A DNA stretch of 64,000 nucleotides from contig OX411547.1 in assembly GCA_948146395.1 (NCBI GenBank), positions 28,147,114-28,211,113 on the forward strand, in the 5' to 3' direction. The position numbers and the translations under genes were made by a program. The notes under the pieces are model-generated. The model had not been told where the DNA came from. It saw only the letters and a program-made list of their open reading frames with translations, and did no database searches. Below, in pieces: positions 22,151-33,633 of the stretch (within the stretch, counting starts at the first letter, position 1; each line of letters opens with the position of its first letter). Source of the DNA: Fragum whitleyi. Taxonomy: Eukaryota > Mollusca > Bivalvia > Cardiida > Cardiidae.

Positions 22151-24335
22151 AACGTCCCAATAATTAGTTTTATCTTCTTTGTTAAATCTTTGTTTAAAGC
22201 TCTATTAATATTATAATGCTTAAACAATTCAACATTAAGTGTACGTTTTACCTCCTTTGTTTGGAGCTCCCTATTAGTCGAATATCTACCAATATTCATT
22301 ATTCAGTTAAGGCTGTTTACTCTATATTATTTTGAGTTCCCTATTAACCCATCTTTCACCAATATTCATTTAAGAGTATATTTCCTCTATATATTCTGGA
22401 CCTCCCTATTAGTCCAATATCTACCAATAAACAGTTAAGAGTATGTTTTCTCGTCTTTGTTTGGAGATCCTTTTAAGTCCAATTTTAGTCCAATATTTAG
22501 CTAAGAGTCCATTTTCTCTAACTGTTTGTATCTCTCTTTGATTTCCAACATCAATCAAGATTTAAGTAAAGAGTCATTTTCCTCTATATAGTTTGGAGCT
22601 CCCTATAACCCAATATTTAGTTCAGAGTCTGTTGTCTCTATATTGATTGGAACTCCCCATTTGTTTTTGCTCTAGTATTGGGACCTCCCTTATAATTCAA
22701 CATCAACCAATATGTATTAAAGAGTCAGTTTTCTCTAAATTGTTGGGAGCTCCCTATATCCACATATATTAAGTATGAGAGTATGTTTTGTTGTATTTAT
22801 CCAACATCCACCAATATTAAGTGTAAACTGAAGAGTCATTTTTCTCTACATTGTTTGGAAATCCCTATCAACCCAACGTTCGCCAATTTTAAGTAAATAG
22901 TCTGTTCTCTCTATTATTGGAAGCTCACTAAAAAGTCCAACACCCTATGATATATAGTAAAGAGTCTGTTTTCTCTATTTTAGGGAGCTCCCTGTGAGTC
23001 CAACATCCATCGATATTTATTAAAAAGAGTCTGTTTTCTCTATTGTAGACAGCCTACTTTTTTCCAACTTCCACAATGAGTTCAGGGTATCTTTTCTCTT
23101 TATCCTTGGGAGCTCCGTATTAGCTCAACATCCACCGGTATTTAGTAGTGTTTTCCCTGTTGTCGACATCCCCACATATGTCCAATATTCACCAATATTT
23201 GGTCGGAGTCTGTTTTCTCTATATTGATAGGAACTCCCAACAAGTCGGACACCCAAAAATATTCAGTAAAGCGTGTTTTGTTTTTGTCGAGAGATTCCTA
23301 TAAGTCCAACAATCACCAATATTCAGTGAAGAATCTGTTTTCTCTACATTGTTTGAAGCTTCCGACAAGACAAACATCCGTCAGTATTTAGTTATAGCCT
23401 GTTCCTTCTTCATTGGGAGCACAATTCAAGACCAACATCCACCAAGATTGAGCTCAGAGTCTGTATTCCCTTCAGCACCAACCAATAATTATTAGAGTCT
23501 GTTTTCTCCGTGTTTGTTTTCTCCGTGTTATCTTGAGCTCCCTGTAAGTCCAACATCCACCGATATTATGTAAAGAGTCTATTTTCTCTATTGTAGGGAG
23601 TCTCCTTTATGTCCAACATCCAACAATAATGAGCAGAACCTGGTTCTCCGTAATTGTTGGGAGCTCCCTATTTGTTCATCATCAACTAATATTTATTAAA
23701 GAGTCTGTTTTCTCTATATTGTCGGGAGCTCCCTATAGATTCCAACACCCACGAATATTTATTGGAAAGTCTGTTTTCTCTATATTGTCGGGAGCTCCCT
23801 TTAGATTCCAACACCCACCAATATTTATTAAAGAGTCTGTTTTCTCTATATTGTCGGGAGCTCCCTAAAGATTAAAACACACACCAATATTTATTAAAGA
23901 GTCTGTTTTCTCTATATTGTCGGGAGCTCCCTATAGATTCCAACACCCACCAATATTTATTAAAGAGTCTGTTTTCTCTATATTGTTGGGAGCTCCCTAA
24001 AGAATTCAACACCCACCAATATTCATTAAAGAGTCTGTTTTCTCAATATTGTCGGGAGCTCCCTATAGATTCCAACACCCACCAATATTTATTTAAGAGT
24101 CTGATTTCTCTATATTGTCGGGAGCTCCCTATAGATTCCAACACCCACCAATATTTATTAAAGAGTCTGTGTTCATCATATTGTCGGGAGCTCCCTATTG
24201 ATTCCAACAACCGCCAATATTTATTAAAGAGTCTGTTTTCTCTATATTGTCGGGAGCTCCCTATTGATTCCAACACCCACCAATAGTATTGGGCGAAGAG
24301 TCTGATTTCTCTATATTGTCGGGAGCTCCTCGTAA
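22150..24335. repeat. Satellite array with 66-bp monomer
   Basis: From about 23640 the monomers are almost identical and exactly 66 bp apart (GAGCTC at 23661, 23726, 23792, 23858). Each contains the palindrome GGGAGCTCCC, CCAACACCCACCAATATTTA and AGAGTCTGTTTTCTC. To the left the same elements become progressively degenerate back to about 22150-22250. Because 66 is a multiple of three, long repetitive ORFs appear on both strands. These are not genes. Confidence 0.88.
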
Positions 24336-24594
24336 GTTTTGTTATAAAGTTTCTGTCGCGGACCTTTCCATCCGTTGGTCCGTAAAACAATTTCCCAGAG
24401 GTGTTGATTATCACTTGGTGGGGGTGCTTATTTCTGGGCTTTGGTGGATATTTAGTTTCGCCAGGGCAAGTTGTTGCCTGAAAATAAAGACGGAAAGATA
24501 GTTGAAAGTCTGATAAACATACAAGTTAATCCTTCATTAAAAAATCAATTATTCTTTATACAGTCGGACAAATGCTTCCTGTTAACACCGATTA

Positions 24595-25085
24595 TTAGCT
24601 GTACTAATCGAAGGTCGGAAGAGCTGTAGCGATGGCGTAGTCTCCGTCTATCCGTTTTCTGTAAATAGTATTCGTTTACGCGATTAAGTCTGCATATATT
24701 ATCGAATTTGATTGAAACTTTCACAGGATGATTGTAGAGTCATAAGGAAGGTTTCTTTCGAAAATTGGACCGATGCACGGGAAAGCATAGGGAAAGGGCC
24801 TAGTGGATTTTCGCTGAAAACATTCTCTAAAAAGTTACGCGATAAAGTTACAAATATTATCAAATATCTCTTGAAATTTTCACAGTATGATTTAAGATTG
24901 TATGTGAACTTTTGTTAAACACACAATAAAAGGAACCCTTAGGATAATTTCTAAAACAAGAGGAGAAAAGTGCTTGGATATTTGTCACTTTTCACATTCT
25001 CTTTAAAGCAATAAAGTTCCTGAAATGAAAGGGAAAAACTTGATAACCAGTAGAGTGTCTAATGCCCAAGTGGGCCTCTTCCATG
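24595..25085. repeat. Degenerate pearl-core-like sequence
   Basis: GTCTCCGTCTATCCG is followed by two repeats around TTGAAACTTTCACAGGATGAT and TTGAAATTTTCACAGTATGAT about 150 bases apart. It ends near GCCCAAGTGGGCCTCTTCC. Neither end is clear, so this is an eroded relative at best. Confidence 0.35.
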
Positions 25086-25248
25086 TCTTATATGTCGTAT
25101 TACGTGGCAGTTAGTTACATGTGTGTGAAAAGAATCGATGAAGTTTAAAAGGGATGATCTGACGCTAAGTGCAATGTATAAATCTGAAGAAAAACTGCTT
25201 TAGTAAAAAGAATTATTGTCATGCGAAATTCCTTTTAAAGGAAAGTCT

Positions 25249-25494
25249 GGGGCCCGTTTTGCTAAACAGCTTACGAAAAAAAAAATGATCGTAAGTCAAA
25301 AATCACAAATCATATCTGATTTTTTTATTCATTTTTAGATTCTGCCCTGCAATATCTCACTGGAATCGTCTTTAGAAGACGATTCTAAAGAGATATTGCA
25401 TAGCCGAATTCCATATTTAGTTACTACTGTAGAAGCAACTTAAATATTTGGCTTACGCAAAAATTATCGTAAGATGTTTAGTAAAACGGGCCCC
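25249..25494. mobile_element. MITE family 3, best-preserved copy
   Basis: The ends are GGGGCCCGTTTTGCTAAACAG and (inverted) GGGGCCCGTTTTACTAAACAT. Its two halves pair through most of its 246 bases, including CACTGGAATCGTCTTTAGAAGACGATT at the centre. Confidence 0.82.
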
Positions 25495-25840
25495 TGGTAC
25501 GTGCATATATCTTTCAAAACCGCGTTAACTTATACGAGAAAAATTATTTGATCTGTTATACAGGAAAATTTGCCTTAACGGCATCACTAGGTAATTGCAA
25601 CATTTTATCTAGATAATAAAAAAAACGATCACTTTGAGACTTATCCAAAATTTAAACACTTTTATCCGTTAATTGAATGTGCGTTGTAATTAAAAAGTGA
25701 CCACAAAATATTTTAGAAGGAAAAAAAAAAAAACCACTGAGAAAAGTGAGACAACGAAACAAGCAATTCTCTGTTTTCCCTTTATTGCCTTTTGTGCACC
25801 AGAAATCCGGCTTAGGGCAAAATGGTTGAAGAAACAGGTA

Positions 25841-26845
25841 CAACAAGAGCCATGTTGGACATGGGCATAAGTCCCCTACCGGCTTTGTTTGTCTCAATTT
25901 TTTCCCACGCCAATTCTATCAGGGACGTCAAAACCAGGTCTTGTTAAAGGGTTAAACAAGACTTACATGAGTTGTTGTCTCTGCTGTGCCCACTATACAA
26001 TTCATGGAAGCAATAGACAGATGCAAGAAATAGTATCAATAACAGTTACCTTGTCTGATCCAAGATGTTTTTCTTCAGTCTTGTTGGTAAGAAATGAGAA
26101 CTTTCACTGGAGGTGATTAATACTGCTGCATCACCACCCTGACTAACATGGCTTATAAATTTTTTTACATTTTAAAACAGGTTTCATCAAGTTAGCTTGC
26201 TTAGTTATTAAGTTATTGCAGGATCCATTTTTTGCCATATTTTCACTATTTCCGTTACCATAGCAACCGCACTTTTTGTCAAAGAACAAAGATAAAATGA
26301 TGTGCATAATCTACACATTGCCATCTAGTCATATACCAAGTCTCATCAAATTAGCTTGCTTACTTATTAACTTATCGCAGGATCCAATATTTTTTGCCAT
26401 ATTTTCACTATTTCCGTAACCATAGCAACAACAATTTTAGTCTAAAAACAAAAATAAAATGATGTGCATAATCTACACATTGCCATATAGTCATATACCA
26501 AGTCTCATCAAACTAGCTTGCTTAGTTATTATCTTATCGCAGGATCCCATTTTTGGCCATATTTTCACTATTTCTGTAACCATAGCAACCTCAATTTAAG
26601 TCGAAAAACAAAAATAAAATGATGTGCATAATCTACACATTGCCATCTAGTCATATACCAACTTTCATCAAAAACGCTTGCTTAGTTATTAAGTTATCGC
26701 GGGATCCAGATTTGAGCGGACAGACGGACGGACGGACGGACAGACGGACGGACGGACGGACGGACAGACGGACGGACAGACGGACGGACAGACGGAGGGC
26801 AAACCTATAGTCCCCTCCGGTGTGAACACCGGTAGGGGACTAATA
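25841..26845 (+). mobile_element. Pearl-like element with ACGG microsatellite, plus orientation
   Basis: It starts AACAAGAG followed by the palindrome CCATGTTGGACATGG. Cores of about 160 bp follow (GATGTGCATAATCTACACAT at 26298, 26461, 26621), then a GACGGACGG/ACAG microsatellite (26716-26797). It ends with the hairpin AGTCCCCTCCGGTG...CACCGGTAGGGGACT. This is the clearest example of the 5' end, core, ACGG repeat, hairpin order. Confidence 0.8.
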
Positions 26846-27426
26846 ATAAACAGTAACAAATGACCTAATTCATTTTTTAAATGATGAATCTTTTTGTTCA
26901 TATTAATTAGTAATGAAATGTTCTTTTATCAAGAATTGAAATTTAAGTCCATTGTCATTTCTATTGTTATTAAGGCAGGTATTTCTGGCTAATAGATCAC
27001 TTGTTTAACAATACAACTACATTTTAACTTATTATCACCACACAAAGCTTTTTCTTCGCCACGAATGTCAAAACGTTCTACAGATTATAACTGGAATTGG
27101 ACTCGAGTCCAGCTGTTTACGCGAAGTAGTTTGCACATATTAAGGCGGACCGTTGCAGATTTGGCTAGATAACTCGACGCAAAACGGAGTACCTTTTTTT
27201 CAAATAATTGTAAGTATTTTGTCATCTTGCATGCCTGACTTCCCTGCATTCAAGATGAAATGTTTGCCAAAGGTTTTAGAAGTTTTGTACCGCTACGTTA
27301 TCGAATCTACATTACCCCTCTCGTCCTTGGGTATAATAGCTACGTCTAATCGCCTTTATCTTAGATCCTGGTTATTTAAGGTGGGTAACGCCAAGCTCAT
27401 TTTATTTAATAAGAAATAAATGAATA
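26846..27426. other. Intergenic, nothing recognised
   Basis: An 88-codon ORF (27153-27419, +) has no recognisable family, no clear promoter or splice context, and reads through a T-run. I do not call it a gene. The region lies downstream of the gene at 27579-28851. Confidence 0.45.
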
Positions 27427-27530
27427 GCTCACAGCTACCCGACTCTCTAATTTAGGTAGGTAGGAAACATTGGATATCTCGTCATCTGCATTTCCTTGTT
27501 CTTTACCCCCGCTTCTTCAAGATAATCAAC
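27427..27530 (-). pseudogene. Tandem copy of the 3' end of the adjacent exon, frameshifted
   Basis: It aligns with 27573-27672, the last third-kilobase of the neighbouring exon and its splice donor. In one frame it reads DEISNVSYLPKLESRVAV against DDIFNVPYLPKSQRRLAV in the gene. The GTGAG donor is kept (GTGAGC). A length change and stops upstream in this frame mean it is probably a dead or alternative exon fragment. Confidence 0.65.
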
Positions 27531-27578
27531 AATTTAATTCATACTGTTCAAAATAAAATAAGAAAATGTTAAACTCAC

Positions 27579-28851
27579 CCACAGCCAGTCGTCTCTGTGA
27601 TTTAGGTAGGTAGGGTACATTGAATATGTCGTCCTCTGCTTCGGCTTCGTCATTTGCCTCTTCAAGGTCAATTACCTCAATCTCTCTAGTTCTGGTTTCG
27701 CGTCTCCTTGTTGGTTTTGGAAAGTCCCTTGCAGTGATTACTCCTAAATCGTGAAGTAGTTCGTCTAGCGTTTCATTTTCCTCTTCAATAGAGTCTTTAC
27801 ATGGTGCAACATTGATAACCTTTGGTTTAGTTTCGACCGTTGGAGTAAGGTTAACGCCATCTGCAACTTGTGAAGCATTTCTTCCTCTAGGAGCTTGTGG
27901 TCTCGTTCGGGATTTTTGTTTAGCTTCTGTGTTTGGGTCTTTGAACCTCTCAACAAGAACATCAGCTGGTAGATCAATAAGATCTGAATTACCAGTCGGT
28001 AGTTTTCTTTTACCTTTAGCAGCATTTGGTCGTTTTCTCTTGCGTGGCGAAATAACAATATTGCGATCTTCGTCGATTACGATATAAGATGGGATCGCAG
28101 TGCTGCTTCTCTCCCCTTTAGCTGCTTTAGGTCGATTTTTTCTCATCAGCCGTTTGGTTTCAAATGGTATCTCTGGTATACCATCACCAGAAGCTTCAGA
28201 CTTGGCTTCGTCAGGCTCAAACTCATCTTCTTCCGCTTCGTTATCGACAGCATTGTCTTGCTTTGTGCTTCTTACACTTGTGTGGGATGCATTTGAACAT
28301 AGTCCAGATGTTTTAGTATGTTCTTCTATTGCATCATCATTGTTTCTGATATCATATTGTCGAGTAATTATAATACCGTCGTCGTCATCATCATCATTTC
28401 TCGGACTTGGCCGATGAACAACAGTTCCAGTCTTCTCAACGTTCTCTGCGTTTAAATCAGCTAAAGCCTCCTTGAGTTTTCTTAGCTGTTTAACAGAAAG
28501 TGATCTGATTTCCCGTGGAATTTCTCCATCAGGAGGCGTCACGATTCTTCTACCATTTATAACAATTCTTGATGCCTGCTTTCGCACGTTAAACATCAAA
28601 TTCGTAATTTTTTGGCTGAGATAATTACGTATCCTAGAAAACCTCGATTGTTTTTCGGTATTTACGTTAATAACAACGCAATATGCATCTGATTCTTCGC
28701 TCATTTTCATGAAATATTCAATCACGCCATATCTTAACAACGGTCCGTAGATTAATGACGTTAAAACGTAGTAACGCCGTCTATGACGTCCTTCAATTTC
28801 CGCTTCCGCCAGAAGGCTATCGTGACTTTGCTGTACTCTTTTCTCTTCCAT
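27579..28851 (-). CDS. Unrecognised, probably nuclear protein; first coding exon (424 codons), 3' partial model
   Basis: The start is the ATG at 28851 (context CCCAAATGGAAG). An upstream in-frame ATG at 28908 adds 19 hydrophobic residues and seems less likely. The exon ends at a GTGAGT donor (27578-27573), after 424 codons and one base. Residues 25-50 are aromatic and hydrophobic (RRRYYVLTSLIYGPLLRYG). Residues 85-135 are basic with a helical VKQLRKLKEALADLN. The rest is disordered-looking: D-run (153-158), acidic patches, and three repeats NRPKAAKGER (239-248), KRPNAAKGKR (273-282), TRPQAPRGR (316-324), with an RKRKR nuclear signal between. YIVIDED (256-262) and EVIDLEE (392-398) resemble SUMO-interaction motifs. 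I recognise no family. GC and codon use are higher than in flanking DNA. Downstream exons were not found. Confidence 0.72.
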
Positions 28852-28909
28852 TTGGGTATGTGTTACGGTAGCGACGATAAATAAACGGAAATGCACATAC
28901 AAACACACT

Positions 28910-28965
28910 TCCGAAACGTTGCGGAACTATACGGATCCACTACCTTAAATGCGTTCAGTGTATAA
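28910..28965. repeat. Dispersed sequence shared with 59115-59165
   Basis: CCGAAACGTTGCGGAACTAT..GGATCCACTACCTTAA matches CCGAAACAATGCAGAACTAT..GGGTCCACTACCTTAA near 59121. It lies directly upstream of the gene on the minus strand, so it could be a promoter-region repeat or a transposon relic. Confidence 0.5.
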
Positions 28966-29034
28966 AAATTGTGAATTTTGGAAAATGGGTACACAAATAG
29001 GTACAAAACATACAATTCTTTTAGATAATTACAT

Positions 29035-29330
29035 ATTATTTCCAAATTTAATTGTCATTTATACCGCTATTCAAGCCATCTGTATAATAGAGGTCTACAA
29101 GATTCAGAATGGTCATGATGAAATTGATAAGTCTAAGCTGTTTCCAACAAATGATAACCAATACCAGCACTCTAGAGGCCATAGTAAAAAATTTCAAACA
29201 ACGTTGTAATTCTCAGTTGCGAAAAAGTTTCTTTTCACAAAGGATTGTAGGTGAGTGGAATAGTTTGCCCACTGATGTAATATTATGTAAAACTGTAAAT
29301 AATTTTTAAAATAAATTGAACAAAGTTTGA
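29035..29330 (+). pseudogene. 3' tail of a non-LTR retrotransposon reverse transcriptase ORF
   Basis: The reading AIQAICIIEVYKIQNG...HSRGHSKKF, then after a one-base shift QLRKSFFSQRIVGEWNSLP...TVNNF, a stop and NKL matches the C-terminal end of CR1/Jockey-type LINE polyproteins (usual form: FFSQRVV..WNSLP..VV..S.N.FK..LD). A frameshift near 29200 and a stop near 29306 break it. It is 5' truncated. Confidence 0.72.
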
Positions 29331-29999
29331 TAGTCTCGACCAGTCAAGTTTGAAGCTACGAGCTATGGAACGGGACCCAGGCTGGTAGAGAAAACTAATC
29401 AAAACGGATCCAAGAGGCCCATGCCTATATAGATCTCGACAACAAAGACAACGGTAACAACGTTATGCGTTCAGGTCGACAAAATTGCGCAAACTTTTTA
29501 CAAATAAACCCCGCTTTGAAAGCACGTGGTATTATTGCAAACGGTTTGCACAGTGTTGTCATCCGGAACGCAGGGCTGTACTACATCGTACATTTGAGAA
29601 CATTTTTTGAAAAATAATGAGAGCCCGCAACTATTTGATATGAGAAATTAAGAGGCGATTTCAATTTTTAATTTCACGGGGATATGAAACTAAAAACTAA
29701 ATTTTCACTGTATGATTGTGCGAAGCAGATTCATACATAAAGATAATTAGATTTTTAGTTTCATAACCCAATAGAATAAAACATATTTCTGTACATATCT
29801 TATAAATTAATATCATAAAACAAAAATGTATACTGTTGTCAACAATGAAATAGATTTCTTATTGGATTACTTTACGCAGAAAACACTAAAATTGTTTTAA
29901 TTGAGAAATGAAACCATTTTTCAACCTCGCAGAATGAACGGTTCTTGATTGACACGAATTGATTAGAATTTTAAAAAATGATTTTTATCTGCAAACATA
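29331..29999. other. Intergenic, nothing firm
   Basis: Contains one GTCATCCGGAACGCAGGGCTG motif (29559-29580) resembling the ends of the MITE at 43736. Otherwise no signal. Confidence 0.4.
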
Positions 30000-30055
30000 T
30001 GTGACCCATCACGCGAAAAGGGACCATCTGGGTAGTGCATAAATTGTCAGACTGA
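30000..30055. mobile_element. Solo end of MITE family 10
   Basis: TGTGACCCATCACGCGAAAAGGGACCATCTGGGTAG matches both inverted ends of the element at 42101-42362. No partner end is visible nearby. Confidence 0.55.
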
Positions 30056-30249
30056 GAAGCACACTTCCTGCATTTTATCTTATAACTATACAAATATCCG
30101 TGTGATAACATCCCATATGATATTTTTGTATGATATCACATGGATATTTTCAGAACAATTACATAATGTAGTTATTTTTTAGAAACTTCCATTTCTGTTA
30201 GAAACATCGATGAAAACAAGGCAAATAAAGGTGATAACATAAATACAAC

Positions 30250-30386
30250 ACGTACTTAGTGTGTTGTATGAAAAAATATCTAACTCGGTTGTGGGAATTG
30301 ATAATTTGCTCGGCACAGCCTCGACAATTATCAATTACCCCAACATCGTTAGATAATTTTTTTTTCACACGAAACACTAAGTACGT
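30250..30386. repeat. Long foldback element
   Basis: Arms of about 60 bases (ACGTACTTAGTGTGTTGTAT against TCACACGAAACACTAAGTACGT) pair nearly throughout. The loop CTCGGCACAGCCTCG resembles the loop of the foldback at 50346-50480. Confidence 0.75.
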
Positions 30387-30621
30387 ATTATCTATTTACT
30401 AATTTTCTGAATTCTAGAATAATAAATTAATAAAAACAAAAAGTATCATACAGAAAATCACTACAATAAATGGTTGAAAGCATTTTTTGTTACAGATTTC
30501 AAACACGGTTCACATTTTCATTGTAACTAATATGGTTGATCCGGGCCAGTCAGCCTGATCCATAATCATTACTCAAAGATAGTCCAATTTACCAATTTAC
30601 GGGTATTTCGCGTAAAGAGAA

Positions 30622-31250
30622 TGTGTGCATAACGTGTCTCTAGTGTTTAAAAAACGTGTGCATAGCGTGTCAACAGCGTATAGAGAACGTGTGCATAGCG
30701 TCTCTCAAGCGTATAGAAAACGTGTGCATAGCGTGTTTCTAGCGTAAAGAGAACATGTGCATTGTTTATGTCTAGCGTAAAGAGAACTTTTGTATAGTGT
30801 GTCTCTAGCGTTAAGAGAACGTATGCATAGCGTGTTTCTAGAGTATAGAGAAAATGTGCATAGCGTGTCAATAGATTAAAGAAAACGTGTGCATGGCGTG
30901 CTTCTCGCGTATAGAGAACGTGTGCATAGCGTGTTTCTAGCGATAAGAGAACACGTGTATAGCGTGTCTCTTTCGTAAAGAGAACATGTACATAGCTTGT
31001 CTCTTTCGTATTCAAAACGTGTACATTGCGTGTCTCTAGCGTATAGAATACGTTTGCATAGCATGTCTCTAGCATATAGAGGACGTTTTTCATATATAGC
31101 GTGTTTCTTGCCTTTAGAGAACGTGTCCATAGCGTTGTTCTAGCGTAAAGAGAACGTGTACATTACATGTCTCTAGCGTTTGTAGAACGTGTGCATAGCG
31201 TGTTCCAGCGTACTGATAATGTGTCGAGCCTGTTGCCAGCGTGTTCACAA
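30622..31250. repeat. 33-bp minisatellite, about 19 copies
   Basis: The consensus contains GCGTGTCTCTAGCGTATAGA then GAACGTGTGCATA. The 33-bp period keeps the frame, so the minus strand reads as an 11-residue repeat (TLETRYAHVLY). Copies vary at scattered sites without codon preference, so I treat the ORF as a by-product. Confidence 0.85.
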
Positions 31251-31293
31251 CGTGTTATGGGTAAACAATGTTCAGCGTTTCAGCATTTAATAG

Positions 31294-32125
31294 AAAACAA
31301 GAAGACCATGACGGTCCTATATCGTTCACCTAAGTGAGTCAACGCATAAATTATCAACCATGTTAGAAATACCAGAGATTGTTTTATGTACATTTAGGGT
31401 GATTTTGAAAGAATCAGACTCTTATTGCGTCCTACTGGAAAAAGATGCAGAGTTTTTTTAAATTTTCGTAAATTTTCAACCTTTCTGGTACTATGGCAAC
31501 CAGAGTTATTGATAAAATTGAAATCTTTTTACAACTTTACTTGACCTACTCCCTCGTTGATGGAACGCCCCTGCTAGGTTTAAGATTGATTAGCCCGTTT
31601 GTTTAAGGAGGAGAAGAATTTTTCTTAGATTTCCGGCAATTTTCCTTATTTCTGATATCAATGTTTTTGACGAAATTAAATTCTTTAAACAACTTTGGTA
31701 GAGCTTTACCCAATGATACCCCTTGTCAAGTTTAAACTGAATTGTGCAAGTGGTTCTAGGAAAAGAAGATTTTTTATTAATATTTTCGGCCAATTTTAGC
31801 CTTTCTGTTACCATAGTAACCAGGGGTTTTGATAAAATTGTTTCTTTTAGCAACTTTTGAAGAGCTATCAACAAACTTTATTAGCCTAGTGGTTCCGCAT
31901 TTTTCGGCCTTTCTGTTACCATGGCAACCAGAGTTTTTGGTAGAATTGAATTCTTTTAACAACCTTTGATAAGCGTGACCAAAGAAAAGTTTCAGCTTGA
32001 TTGACCCAGTGATTTAGGAGGAGAAGATGTTTAAAGAAATTGTTGACAGACGGTCGATGGACGGACGACGGATAGTGAGTAATCACAATAGCTTACCTTC
32101 TGCACTTTGCGATCAGGTAAGCTAA
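31294..32125 (+). mobile_element. Pearl/Helentron-like element, plus orientation
   Basis: It starts AAAACAAGAAGACCATGACGGTCC, then GTTCACCTAAG. Four cores contain TTTCTGTTACCATAGTAACC-like sequence. It continues GACGGACGACGGATAG and ends ATCACAATAGCTTACC...CAGGTAAGCTAAA. It is the opposite orientation of the TTTTAGCTCACC type. Confidence 0.72.
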
Positions 32126-32180
32126 ACATGTAAAGGGTTCGTCGTCCTCGGTTACGAAGTTGTACCATCAGCTGGTCATA

Positions 32181-32310
32181 TGTACGAGGGATGATCCAGA
32201 AGTTCGTATAATGGGCTTATAACTTTTGAAACTCTAGCTTGTTCAGTGTATAATTTGTTGTGGGTTCTGTTCAGTATCGTCGAAGAGCACAGATGTTTTG
32301 TTGTTTTATT
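32181..32310. mobile_element. Solo mariner-like end
   Basis: TACGAGGGATGATCCAGAAGTTCGTATAA begins with TA and resembles mariner-type terminal repeats (TACGAGGG...AAGTTCG). No transposase ORF or second end was found. Confidence 0.4.
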
Positions 32311-32380
32311 TTGTTTTTTTTTTAAATCTTATTAAGCAGCCTTGAATTTAGTTACCATAGTAACATATGTATGCTTAGGC

Positions 32381-32396
32381 GGGGGGGGGGGGGGGG
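32381..32396 (+). repeat. G16 homopolymer
   Basis: A run of 16 G. A likely site of polymorphism or assembly error. Confidence 0.9.
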
Positions 32397-32399
32397 CGT

Positions 32400-33633
32400 A
32401 AAAATAATGAAAATCAGATACATAAATCAAATTTTCTAAAAGTGTTCTGAAATTTTGTTTGAAATTTCTCGCCAGAAGTAAACAAGGCACAAATAGGTAA
32501 TCAATTGTCATATTTTAAACATTTTTGATGAGTTTTTGCGGATACAGGATACATGTGTATTTTGAATAAGACAAAATATTCGAGTGAATAGTGACCTGAC
32601 GTCAACATCAAAATGTGAATTCCATTTATTTTTCGAATTTTGTTGTGATCAGGGGTTATCTGATCCAAACATTCAGATAACTTAGAAAAAATATCATTAA
32701 GTCATTTAGAGCAGTTTTCTTAAGTTGCCTCGTATATTCAAAGAGTGCCAGGCTTTAAAGGAGAATTGAGAATGGCCAATTGGAGTTCAAAGAATGAAGT
32801 CGTCCCAACTGATTCTCCTTATTTTCAAACATAAAGGTCCTGCATTTTGGTCTCCACTTCAATAAAAATTACTATTCATATTGAAACTGTACACAAATTT
32901 GAATTCCAAATGAAAAGTGGATACTTTCTGGGCTGAGAAAGGCCTGCGAGCAAATGAAGACTATGTAGAAAATAGTAAATAATGACGTCGCATATGACGT
33001 TCTTGCTCCCCCGCGTACGCGCGGGGTCCACGTCTTAGATTTGTCATTTTACAGCCGCTTTATATTTTACAAATTCGAAAATATCTACATTTATTACACA
33101 GATGCTGCTTTAAATGAATGTATAATTTTTATTCTGATAGTCAACTTTTCATAAATTTTATAACCCCTTTTTTGAAAAAAATGCAAAAAACAAAATAGTT
33201 TTTGTTTTAACAAGATTTTTATTAAGGTAGAAAATTTAAAAAAAATGCAAAAACCAAAATCCATATTTTCGTTATACAAGTATTTGTATAGAATAAAAAA
33301 ATCGAAAAACAAAAAAAAATGCACAAATTTCGTTTAACAAAATTTTTTTTAATAAAAATGCGAAAAACGGATTATTACTTCTCGTTTTACAAATCTTTTT
33401 TTAATTGAATAAAAATGAAAAAAAAACAACAACAGAAAACTTAAGTCGTGAGCACATTATTTTGGGCTCCGCGGGAGCCCATAAAATGGTGAAATAAGCT
33501 TTTAAAACATGGCCTTTGTATTTTTTTTAATTTCCAACTCACGCTAAATACACAGTAAAACCAAAGAAACTTTGTTTAGAAGAAAAAGACACATTCCTGG
33601 ACCATCCATTAGGAAAATAGTTCAAAATACACA
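32400..33633. other. Intergenic, AT-rich; degenerate A-rich tandem at 33165-33430
   Basis: In 33165-33430 a unit of about 70 bases with AAAAATGCAAAAA...TTTGTTTTAACAAGATTTTT recurs about four times with poor conservation. The rest shows no gene. CCCCGCGTACGCGCGGGG at 33008-33026 is a short perfect palindrome. Confidence 0.45.

Noticed and set aside
22150..24335. CRISPR-like array of regular repeats
   Set aside because: The repeats are contiguous without unique spacers and the genome is eukaryotic. The same holds for the 33-bp and 95-bp arrays.
23629..24414. ORFs on both strands within the 66-bp satellite
   Set aside because: The period is a multiple of three, so open frames arise automatically. 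No start or splice context.
27153..27419. 88-codon ORF on the + strand
   Set aside because: No family resemblance, no splice context, and it reads through a T-run.
31590..31962. Minus-strand ORFs of 60-94 codons
   Set aside because: They lie inside the cores of the pearl-like element at 31294 and repeat with it.
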